A stretch of DNA of 11,777 nucleotides from J088 sp003695505 [NCBI: Candidatus Dadabacteria bacterium] (lineage in GTDB: Bacteria; J088), in the NCBI GenBank assembly GCA_003695505.1, contig RFIY01000320.1, positions 1-11,777 on the forward strand, in the 5' to 3' direction. This document shows positions 1-6,483 of the stretch, one piece after another. Every line of letters begins with the position of its first letter. The first letter of the stretch is position 1. The translations under genes and the position numbers were made by a program. A model generated the notes under the pieces. It saw only the letters and a list, made by a program, of their open reading frames with translations. It had not been told where the DNA came from and did no database searches.

Positions 1-1
1 C

Positions 2-940
2 TACATCCATGGAACCTATCGGGACGCGCTGGAGCGGTTGATCTGGAACCGCTCGCGCAGTGCTGATGACCCGGTCTGGTTCGACCCCGAACGCACCAAC
101 CCCTGTCCCGAACCGCCTTATATCCTCGGGGGAGAAGGCGTCGGCACGGTTGTCGCTACGGGAAGCGGGCTGATGGCGCGGCGGCTCAAAGGCAAACGCG
201 TTGCATTTGCCGCCGGCCCACCGCAGGGCTCCTGGGCCGAGTACACGGCGGTCGATGCGAAACGCGCGATCCCCGTACCGCCCGCGATTTCGGACGATCA
301 GGCCGCGATGTTTTTCGTCAATCCGCTGTCGGCCGTGATCATGGTGACTGAAGTGCTACGCGTACGCCCGGGAAGCTGGTTGCTGCAGACGGCTGCTGCT
401 TCGGCGCTGGGCAAGTCCGTGATCCGGATGAGCAAGCAGCTCGGTTTCCGTACGATCAACGTCGTACGACGCGCGCAGCATGTCGAACCGTTGCGCAAGC
501 TCGGCGCGGATGTCGTCATCGACACGAGCCAGCAGAACCTGATCGACGAGGTCGCGCGCGTCACGGGAGGAGCCGGCGTGGACTATGCGCTCGACTGCGT
601 CGGGGGAGAACTCGCAGGAGACGTATTGCAGACGCTGACGCGCGGCGGGCATATGTGCATGTTCGGGACGCTGTCTGGCCAGCCGGTCACGCTGCCGCCC
701 CGCGACCTGATGATGCCGGTCGCGCGACTGTCGGGCTTTTTCGTCCCCAACTGGCTTGCTGAGCAGTCGCCGCTGACGTTGCTCAAGGTGTTGCGCCGCG
801 TGCGTCGGTTTTTTCTGGCCGGCGTCTTTGAGCAGCCAGTCGACGGCGTCTATCCGCTTGACGACGTGACCGCCTCTCTCGAAGCAGCTTCGGTCCCCGG
901 CAGACAGGGAAAGATCCTGCTCGCCCCGAGCGGAGAATAG
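2..940 (+). CDS. Medium-chain dehydrogenase/reductase, enoyl-reductase (MECR/quinone oxidoreductase)-like, 5' end missing
   Basis: The frame is open from the window edge to TAG at 938-940, so the start lies upstream; a TTG at 38 is in frame but is internal. About 312 residues are visible. The N-terminal GroES-like part includes IHGTY and GGEGVG. The Rossmann part shows TAAASALGKSVI followed by LGFRTINVVRR and then LGADVVID. This matches the AxxSxxG-type NADPH-binding segment of MECR/ETR-like reductases and NADPH:quinone oxidoreductases rather than zinc alcohol dehydrogenases, and no structural-zinc cysteine cluster is seen. The likely role is NADPH-dependent reduction of an enoyl or quinone-type double bond in the cytoplasm; the substrate cannot be told. 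The tyrosine in HGTY sits where ETR enzymes keep their catalytic Tyr. About 25 extra residues appear to separate it from GGEGVG. The gene converges on folC with a 75-bp gap. Confidence 0.85.
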   Translation, partial: YIHGTYRDALERLIWNRSRSADDPVWFDPERTNPCPEPPYILGGEGVGTVVATGSGLMARRLKGKRVAFAAGPPQGSWAEYTAVDAKRAIPVPPAISDDQAAMFFVNPLSAVIMVTEVLRVRPGSWLLQTAAASALGKSVIRMSKQLGFRTINVVRRAQHVEPLRKLGADVVIDTSQQNLIDEVARVTGGAGVDYALDCVGGELAGDVLQTLTRGGHMCMFGTLSGQPVTLPPRDLMMPVARLSGFFVPNWLAEQSPLTLLKVLRRVRRFFLAGVFEQPVDGVYPLDDVTASLEAASVPGRQGKILLAPSGE

Positions 941-1015
941 TAGCAGCGCGTCATCCGCCGACGGCTCCGCTGGCGATGCCGCGAACGTCAACCGACGAGC
1001 GCCCGCCAAAGGGCA

Positions 1016-2167
1016 TCAACGCCGCACAGCCTCCGCAAATACATCAAGACCCCGCAGGCTACCGAGCCAGAGTGCGTGGTCGCGCCCGGTCAGAAACTCG
1101 TCGCGGGCATCCTGCAACGTGGCCAGGCGACTCGGCAGGCCACAACACTGGCGCAACTCGGCTGCGGACCACCAGCCATCACCACGTTCTACCGCAACAA
1201 GGTCGCCGCGCCAGTCATCCAGTGCCGCCGCGATTCCGGCGAGGTTTTTCGTTGCCGGCACCGCAAGGTAAAGCGTACCGGTGCAGTCACAGATCTCCTG
1301 CCAGGCGGCGACAGCAGCCCGCACGCCGTCCGGATTATGCCCTCCGTCAATGATGCGCCATGGCCTTCGTGCCAGGACTTGCCAGCGTCCCGGGGGGCGC
1401 TGACTGGCAAGACGGATATCCGGGACATCGATATCGGGCGCGACTTCGAGCGCGATCCGTCGCGCCAGCGCAAGGTTCCGCCGGAGCCAGCGCGGCAATT
1501 CCGGCACATCCGCTTCGTCTTCGACGACGACCCACGGCGCCCCCAGTTCGATGGCGCGGCGCTCGACGACGGCGGCCGCGGCCGCGGGCAGGACGCCGGT
1601 GACAACTGGAATTCCCGGACGCATGATGCCAGCCTTTTCCGCGGCAATGGCTTCGAGCGAATCCCCAAGAATATGGGTATGGTCGAGGCCGATCGTCGTA
1701 ATCGCCGTCGCAATCACATTCGCCGTTGCATTCGTAGCATCCAGGCGCCCGCCGAGACCGACCTCGAAGACGGCGATATCCACGCTGGCCTCTGCGAACA
1801 TCTCGGCCGCGGCAAGATAAAACAGTTCGAACCAGGTCAGCTCCGACATGCGTTGCTCGAGTCGGCTCAACGTGGCAACCAGATCGTCCTCGCTGACGGC
1901 CACGCCATCGATGACGATCCGCTCGTTCGGCGCATAGACGTGCGGACTTGCAAACAGACCTGCGCGATAGCCACTCAGGCGTAGCGCCTCAGCGACGAAA
2001 CGGCAGGTACTGCCTTTCCCGTTCGTACCCGCGACAATGATCGAAGGATAGCGCACATCTGGACGGCCGCTGGCGTTCAGCGCATGCTCGACACGCACAA
2101 GTCCGAGGGCCATGGCCGCTTCCGGCTTGCGCCGTTCGAGCCGCCTCCAGAAGGCAGCATGGTTCAC
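1016..2167 (-). CDS. folC: Bifunctional folylpolyglutamate synthase / dihydrofolate synthase
   Basis: This cytoplasmic Mur-ligase-family enzyme adds glutamate to dihydropteroate and then to tetrahydrofolates, using ATP. The 383-residue product has the P-loop GTNGKGS (residues 47-53), the SPH and NER elements near 74-83, EVGLGGRLDATN (135-146), LDHT (161-164), the EKAGI segment (177-181) whose lysine is the carbamylated residue in FolC structures, and DGGHNPDGV in the C-terminal domain. It is somewhat shorter than the E. coli enzyme (about 420 residues) but all core motifs are present. The start is GTG at 2167, overlapping the accD stop by four bases (GTGA), so translational coupling to accD is likely. 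accD-folC is a conserved pair in proteobacteria. The dedD/cvpA/purF genes that often follow folC are absent here; instead an oppositely oriented reductase gene follows. Confidence 0.95.
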   Translation of the reverse strand: MNHAAFWRRLERRKPEAAMALGLVRVEHALNASGRPDVRYPSIIVAGTNGKGSTCRFVAEALRLSGYRAGLFASPHVYAPNERIVIDGVAVSEDDLVATLSRLEQRMSELTWFELFYLAAAEMFAEASVDIAVFEVGLGGRLDATNATANVIATAITTIGLDHTHILGDSLEAIAAEKAGIMRPGIPVVTGVLPAAAAAVVERRAIELGAPWVVVEDEADVPELPRWLRRNLALARRIALEVAPDIDVPDIRLASQRPPGRWQVLARRPWRIIDGGHNPDGVRAAVAAWQEICDCTGTLYLAVPATKNLAGIAAALDDWRGDLVAVERGDGWWSAAELRQCCGLPSRLATLQDARDEFLTGRDHALWLGSLRGLDVFAEAVRR

Positions 2168-2955
2168 AGCGTCTCGAGGCGCGCGATCAATCGTTCACGC
2201 AAGCGTTCGCGCGGCACGATTTCGTCGATAAATCCGTCGTTACAGAGACGGTCGGTCAACTGCACGTCCGGCGGCATCTCTTCGCCAATGGTTTGCAAGA
2301 TGACGCGCGGACCGGCGAACCCGGCCAGCGCTCCTGGCTCCGCCAGGACGACGTCCCCCATAAATGCCAGAGATGCAGCAACGCCGCCGGTGGTTGGGTC
2401 GCAAATCACGGTAATCAACGGCACGCCCTCGTGATTGAGGCGGGCCACAACCGTGGCGATCCGGGACATCTGCATCAGGCTGATCATGCCTTCCTGCATA
2501 CGGGCGCCGCCACTGGCCGTAAAGATGATCACCGGACGACGATCCTCGATTGCGCGTTCAAGCATCCGTGCGACCTTTTCACCGGCAACGCTGCCGAGCG
2601 TGCCCCCAAGAAAACCAAATTCGAATCCCCCCAGCCAGAGTTCGAAACGGTCGATTTTCGCGGCACCATAGATGAAGGACTCATCCGCGCCACTACGCTC
2701 GCGGGCAGTGGCGAGCATCTGCCGATATGTGACGCCACCATCCGACCAGCGAAGCGGATTGAGTGAACGCAGGCCGGCGTCAACTTCCTTGAACGAGCCG
2801 GAATCGATCACCCAGTCCAGACGCTTCCTGAACGGCACGCGGCGGTGAAACCCGCAAACGTGGCAGACATAGCGGTTCCTGGACCAGGTCTCTGCACGCA
2901 ACGGCGTACCGCACTGATTGCATGGCTTCCACTGTTCGCGGGCCGCCCCGCTCAC
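2164..2955 (-). CDS. accD: Acetyl-CoA carboxylase carboxyltransferase subunit beta
   Basis: AccD pairs with AccA to transfer the carboxyl group from biotin on AccB to acetyl-CoA, giving malonyl-CoA for fatty-acid synthesis. The N-terminal zinc ribbon is clear: C12-x2-C15 and C31-x2-C34, with the 15-residue spacing usual for bacterial AccD. The crotonase-like core has FGFLGGTLGSVAGEK, SGGARMQEG, SLMQM, DPTTGGVAAS and AEPGALAGFAGPRVI, the standard family landmarks; the usual GGSMG is GGTLG here. At 263 residues it is shorter than E. coli AccD (304) at both ends. The start is GTG at 2955, overlapping the stop of the upstream HAD gene (GTGA), and its own stop overlaps the folC start in the same way. 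AccA is not in the window. Confidence 0.95.
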   Translation of the reverse strand: MSGAAREQWKPCNQCGTPLRAETWSRNRYVCHVCGFHRRVPFRKRLDWVIDSGSFKEVDAGLRSLNPLRWSDGGVTYRQMLATARERSGADESFIYGAAKIDRFELWLGGFEFGFLGGTLGSVAGEKVARMLERAIEDRRPVIIFTASGGARMQEGMISLMQMSRIATVVARLNHEGVPLITVICDPTTGGVAASLAFMGDVVLAEPGALAGFAGPRVILQTIGEEMPPDVQLTDRLCNDGFIDEIVPRERLRERLIARLETL

Positions 2956-3599
2956 GAGACGATCCTGTCTGCGGTCAGGATCTGCAACAGTTCGGCAGGT
3001 GAATCGACCACGACATCAGGCCCGCAGGACAGAAGTTCATCGCGCGTACGGAAGCCCCAGGTCACAGCGATCGTACGCAAACGGGCGCCGCGTCCCGTTT
3101 CGATGTCGAAACTGCTGTCTCCGACGAACCAGCCATCGGCCCGATCAATCCGGGCTGTTTCTCTTGCGCGTTCGACCATCTCCGGATCCGGTTTGCGAAC
3201 GTTATCGTGAGGACAGACAATTGCCGCAAACCGATCCCCCCAGCCGAGATGCTCGATCAGCCGCTCAACGGACTGCGCATGCTTGTTGGTGACAATCGCC
3301 AAAGGCCGGCTGGCGAGTGCGTCAAGCAGCGCCTCGATGCCATCGTAGGGTCGCGACGACAACAGTGGCGCACCCACATAATGCTCCAGGAAGGGTTCGC
3401 GCAATCGGCTCGGATCGACATGCGGCACCGCGCCGGATAGCAGTGCATCGATGCCTCCACCAATCCAGCCACGCACCTGCGCGGCATCTGCTTCGCCCAG
3501 GCCATGAGCCACACGCAGCCAGTTCACGGCAGCAAACAGCCCCGGAAACGTGTCGACGAGTGTGCCGTCGAGGTCGAAATAGACGGGTTGCGCGGGCAT
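2952..3599 (-). CDS. HAD-family hydrolase, phosphoglycolate-phosphatase (Gph)-like
   Basis: This is a cytoplasmic phosphatase of the haloacid dehalogenase superfamily. From the ATG at 3599 (215 residues) it shows motif I FDLDGTLVD (nucleophile D9, acid D11), motif II VTNK (T104), motif III RKPDP (K136) and motif IV GDSSFD (D161, D165). A helical cap lies between motifs I and II, as in Gph/PpaX-type subfamily IA enzymes. The open frame extends seven codons upstream to a TTG at 3620, but the ATG leaves the eight residues before DLDGT typical of the family. Neither start has a good Shine-Dalgarno sequence. The gap to the upstream glycosyltransferase is 42 bases, and the stop overlaps the accD start by four bases. 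The substrate is unknown; 2-phosphoglycolate or another small phosphate ester is possible. A related HAD gene lies at 4691-5302. Confidence 0.85.
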   Translation of the reverse strand: MPAQPVYFDLDGTLVDTFPGLFAAVNWLRVAHGLGEADAAQVRGWIGGGIDALLSGAVPHVDPSRLREPFLEHYVGAPLLSSRPYDGIEALLDALASRPLAIVTNKHAQSVERLIEHLGWGDRFAAIVCPHDNVRKPDPEMVERARETARIDRADGWFVGDSSFDIETGRGARLRTIAVTWGFRTRDELLSCGPDVVVDSPAELLQILTADRIVS

Positions 3600-3641
3600 A
3601 TGCAGATCATTGTACGCCAAAGCTGCCGCGCACCTGCGCGA

Positions 3642-4604
3642 TCAGTGGAAGGGCAGGTACTTCTGCGGTTGCGGCTGCCCCTGCGGCGCATCCGGATGTA
3701 ACTGCTCCCCCGCAAGGATACGCTCATACAGCTCCAGGTAGTCCGCTGCCATCCGGTCGGCGTTGAACTGCTCTACCGCCCATCTGCGGATCTCGGCCCT
3801 GTCGAACCCGTTGCGTTTGCGAACAGCCTCGGCAAGTACACGCGCGTCCGCCGACAACGTGCCGCAGGATGCCGGCACGAGTTCTGGTAGTGACCCATAC
3901 GGCGTCCCGAAGACCGGAAGACCGTAGTACATCGCTTCGATCAGCGCGAGTCCAAAGGGCTCGTGCCAGCGCACCGGGAACAGCAGCCCCGCCGCCTGCC
4001 GCAAGATGTCCTGTTTGCGACGGTCGTCCACCAGTCCGTGAAAGCGGACCCGTCCTGGCACGCCGATGCCGCGCCCGCCCATGACGTCGAGCGGCAACCC
4101 GGCGATTCGGGCCACGCGACGCGCACCCGCCAGATTTTTTTCGCGCCGGCTCGTTCGAGCGAGGAAGGCCAGGCGCGATGCGTCTCCGCGCAAATCAGGT
4201 TCCATCCAGGATGTGAAATCGAGACCGTTGTAGACGAAGATGCTGGCGCCGTGACGCTGGGCGTGGTTTGCGGACAGGAAATTGGTATTGCGTGGGAATG
4301 TTTCTCCGGGCTTGGCATTGCCGTGAATCGTGCAAAGAAACGGTCGGTGCGGTTCGCTTCGCAACGGAATATGGGCGTGGATCAAATCGACGTCGTCCGG
4401 AACGATTTCATCCAGAGCACGGCTCCGGTCGAACAAAACGACGGGGAACACGTCTCCACGCGATCCCTGGGGCACCACCAGCGTTATGCGATGTCCGGCC
4501 CGCCGCAACGCCAAGGCCAGCGACCAGACGACCCGACTCGTACCGCCGTATCGCACAGCCGGTAGTACTTCCTCGCAAACGAGCGCGATGTGACGTGCAG
4601 CCAT
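3642..4604 (-). CDS. Glycosyltransferase family 4 (GT-B fold)
   Basis: This is a probable retaining glycosyltransferase that moves a sugar from a nucleotide donor to an unknown acceptor. The 320-residue product has the N-terminal GT-B signature ALVCEEVLPAVRYGGTSRVV, with the glycine pair that precedes the acceptor-side helix. The C-terminal donor domain has LARTSRREKNL (around 148-158), RVRFHGLV (185-192), then HEPFGLALIEAMYYGLPV with the E-x7-E pair at E215 and E223, typical of GT4. No signal peptide or membrane segment is seen, so it acts at the cytoplasmic side. The last 20 residues are rich in Pro and Gln and look disordered. ATG at 4604 is the only reasonable start, because an in-frame TAA sits two codons upstream; no clear ribosome site precedes it. 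It sits between two HAD phosphatase genes. Glycolipid, glycan or small-molecule glycosylation are all possible. Confidence 0.85.
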   Translation of the reverse strand: MAARHIALVCEEVLPAVRYGGTSRVVWSLALALRRAGHRITLVVPQGSRGDVFPVVLFDRSRALDEIVPDDVDLIHAHIPLRSEPHRPFLCTIHGNAKPGETFPRNTNFLSANHAQRHGASIFVYNGLDFTSWMEPDLRGDASRLAFLARTSRREKNLAGARRVARIAGLPLDVMGGRGIGVPGRVRFHGLVDDRRKQDILRQAAGLLFPVRWHEPFGLALIEAMYYGLPVFGTPYGSLPELVPASCGTLSADARVLAEAVRKRNGFDRAEIRRWAVEQFNADRMAADYLELYERILAGEQLHPDAPQGQPQPQKYLPFH

Positions 4605-4610
4605 GGTCGG

Positions 4611-4694
4611 TTACTGCAACGATGCGCGCTGCACCACGCCAGCCATGATCGCAGCGGCGGCCGCCGGATCCGTGTCGCGCCCTGTTTCACTCAT
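4611..4694 (-). CDS. Putative 27-residue small ORF between HAD and glycosyltransferase genes
   Basis: This is a hypothetical small gene that I do not recognise. Its ATG overlaps the stop of the upstream HAD gene as ATGA (4691-4694), and its TAA ends six bases before the glycosyltransferase ATG, so it fills the 86-base gap almost exactly. The peptide starts MSETGRDTDP, continues with five alanines and IMAG, and ends VVQRASLQ. The first part is acidic and polar, the rest a possible short amphipathic helix. There is no Shine-Dalgarno sequence, so it could only be translated by coupling to the HAD gene. Its role may be simply to carry ribosomes to the glycosyltransferase start, which also lacks a ribosome site. 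It could equally be a chance open frame, since it is short and the region is GC-rich. Confidence 0.4.
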   Translation of the reverse strand: MSETGRDTDPAAAAAIMAGVVQRASLQ

Positions 4695-5302
4695 AGAAAT
4701 GCTTGCACATCCGCTGGCGACGCCGCCTTCGCGAAACCTTCGTCCATCCACGCGCCGGCACCATACCCCCAGAGCGCTGCAACGAAACCAACACCTCCCG
4801 CGCGAACTGCGGCGTCCCGATCGGCAGGGTCGTCACCGACAAGGACGGCCTGCTCCGGCCGCACGCCGAGACGTTCCAGCGCGAACGTGACCGGGGCAGG
4901 GTCGGGCTTGCGCGCGCCGGCATGGTCGGGGCAGACGAGCAGAACCTCCGCGGGCAGAACCGAGCCGAGCAGATGGCGCGCAAAGCGCCACGGCTTGTTG
5001 GTGACAATTGCAAAGCGCGGTAGCGCCAGCCAGGACTCAGTACCCGGGAAAAGTCGTGTTTGATCGGCGATGATCGCTTCATAGTGGTCAAGCATGTTCT
5101 CTACGAGAAGATCGGCGGGGTGATGCCCGACCATGGCGGTCAGCAGCCGGGTCGCCCCCTGCGCCGCCGCTGGCCGCAGCTTCGCGACGTCCCGCTCCAG
5201 CAGCTCCGCCCCGAGGCTTTCGGCGGCGGCGATCGCCGCCGCGACAAGACCGGGCGCAGTGTCGGCGAGTGTCCCATCAAGATCGGCCAGCAATGCTTTC
5301 AC
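4691..5302 (-). CDS. HAD-family phosphatase, MupP/Gph-like
   Basis: The 203-residue cytoplasmic phosphatase has motif I ADLDGTLADTAPG (D7, D9), motif II VTNKPWRFAR (T101), motif III ARKPDP (K132) and motif IV VGDDPADRD (D157, D161). The combination of TNKPxRFA, a CPDH segment (124-127) and KPDP resembles MupP, the N-acetylmuramic acid 6-phosphate phosphatase of peptidoglycan recycling in gammaproteobacteria. That resemblance is from memory of the family; generic phosphoglycolate phosphatase is the alternative. The start is GTG at 5302, overlapping the patatin stop (GTGA), and leaves the usual six residues before DLDGT. The C-terminus is slightly short for the family. The stop overlaps the ATG of a 27-codon small ORF. 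It is related to the HAD gene at 2952-3599. Confidence 0.85.
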   Translation of the reverse strand: MKALLADLDGTLADTAPGLVAAAIAAAESLGAELLERDVAKLRPAAAQGATRLLTAMVGHHPADLLVENMLDHYEAIIADQTRLFPGTESWLALPRFAIVTNKPWRFARHLLGSVLPAEVLLVCPDHAGARKPDPAPVTFALERLGVRPEQAVLVGDDPADRDAAVRAGGVGFVAALWGYGAGAWMDEGFAKAASPADVQAFL

Positions 5303-6474
5303 GCGCGGGCATCCAGGTCGTCCATCAGCGCCGCGAACCGATCGTGCGCCGCCCGGGCATCTTCATAACCGAGATCAATCAGGCGCCGGCTGTAAGCCTC
5401 GTCGAACAGAAAGTAGCTCAACAGATCCGGTGGCCCGCTGGCGATATCCAGATAGCGACGAAAGATGGCCGGTGGACGCTCGATTTCGCGTAACGCTTCC
5501 TCGGCCAGCGTCGGCAAATTTTCGCTCGGCGCAGCGACTTCGTAGCGCACCTTGCGAAACCGTGCGCCACGGTATTCGCGACCGAGACGAACAGCCTCAT
5601 CCCGGTCGATGTCGTCGAGCAACGCATTGATCATGTCAAGTGTGATCAGGTCGCGATCGAGCGTATCGAGCATCAGTGCATCGAACGCCTTGCCCAGCAA
5701 ATAGACGGGGTCCCCCGCAGCCAGCATCTGTTGCTTGCGGCTCGGCTTGTGCGGCGGCTCCGGTCCGCGCAGCGTCAACACCAGCAGGTGCGTCGCCCCC
5801 AGGCGAATCGCGGGACTCATTGGCGTGTTCATGCGCAAACCGCCATCGTTGTAATAGAACCCGCCGATTCGCACCGGCGGAAAGAACAGCGGCATGGCCG
5901 CACCAGCCAGCACATGGCGCGGCCCCAGCCGTACCCGGCGACTGGTAACGTTGGGGTCGTTGCGCCAGGTCATGCTCTGTACTGGCTCGGGTGACTGGTA
6001 GAACACTTCGGCCTTGCCACTGGCGATCTGGGTCGCCGGGACCGCAATCGCACATGTCCGGCGCTGGCGGATTTCGCGCTGCAGACGGCGCCAGTTGATA
6101 CTGCCGACGATCATCGATTCCAGCTCGGTCGTGTCAAAAAAGGACGTCCGGATCCGCTCATCCGGCTCCCGTCGCGGTTCTCGTCCGCCCCGGCCAAGCA
6201 GCAGACGCATTCCCTGACGTCGCAACCAGGGCCAGTTTGTCTGAACGATGCGTTCGACCTTCATGTCGAGCCATAACTGCGTCAGATCGACGCCGCAGCC
6301 AGGTGTCTGTCCGCTGCCACCAACCCAGGCGGCGTGAACGCCGCCGACGCTGGTCCCGGTCAGCACACAGAACCGCGGTCGGTCCTCGCGGGCGAAGTGA
6401 TCGAACAGATAGCGCAGAACACCGGCCTGCCAGGCGCCACGGGCACCACCACCGCTCAGGACCAGGCCAAGCAT
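5299..6474 (-). CDS. Patatin-like phospholipase
   Basis: This is a probable serine acyl hydrolase acting on phospholipids or other acyl esters with a Ser-Asp dyad. The N-terminus carries the oxyanion-hole motif SGGGARGAW (7-15). The nucleophile elbow follows as GTSVGG with S42, and the dyad aspartate lies in YNDGG at D210. MPLFFPPVRIGG (194-205) just before it is also typical of bacterial patatins. Length is 391 residues, with about 170 after the dyad Asp that I do not recognise as a known domain. There is no signal peptide or transmembrane segment, so it is predicted cytoplasmic or peripheral to the inner membrane. ATG at 6474 lies nine bases after the ompA-like stop, and its stop overlaps the next HAD gene by GTGA. 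No cyclic-nucleotide synthase is adjacent, so a role as an anti-phage effector is not supported. Confidence 0.9.
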   Translation of the reverse strand: MLGLVLSGGGARGAWQAGVLRYLFDHFAREDRPRFCVLTGTSVGGVHAAWVGGSGQTPGCGVDLTQLWLDMKVERIVQTNWPWLRRQGMRLLLGRGGREPRREPDERIRTSFFDTTELESMIVGSINWRRLQREIRQRRTCAIAVPATQIASGKAEVFYQSPEPVQSMTWRNDPNVTSRRVRLGPRHVLAGAAMPLFFPPVRIGGFYYNDGGLRMNTPMSPAIRLGATHLLVLTLRGPEPPHKPSRKQQMLAAGDPVYLLGKAFDALMLDTLDRDLITLDMINALLDDIDRDEAVRLGREYRGARFRKVRYEVAAPSENLPTLAEEALREIERPPAIFRRYLDIASGPPDLLSYFLFDEAYSRRLIDLGYEDARAAHDRFAALMDDLDARA

Positions 6475-6483
6475 GGTCTCGGG

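Noticed and set aside
356-1009. A 217-codon minus-strand open frame opposite the reductase gene
   Set aside because: The plus-strand frame encodes a clear medium-chain reductase; the antisense product is low-complexity, rich in Arg and Gln, and unrecognisable.
941-1015. Possible terminator between the convergent reductase and folC genes
   Set aside because: Only short imperfect hairpins are present (for example 953-977 with a bulge, and a four-base stem at 1001-1014). There is no run of T on either strand, so I cannot support an intrinsic terminator.
3609-3614. A TACAAT -10-like hexamer on the minus strand ahead of the second HAD gene
   Set aside because: No acceptable -35 lies 16-18 bases upstream, and the gene is only 42 bases from the previous stop. 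It is more likely internal to an operon.
3963-4565. A 200-codon plus-strand open frame opposite the glycosyltransferase
   Set aside because: It is antisense to a gene with clear GT4 motifs, and no domain is visible in it.
5299-6474. Patatin as an anti-phage (CBASS-type) effector
   Set aside because: No nucleotidyltransferase, HORMA/TRIP13 or other signalling gene is adjacent; the neighbours are envelope and metabolic genes.
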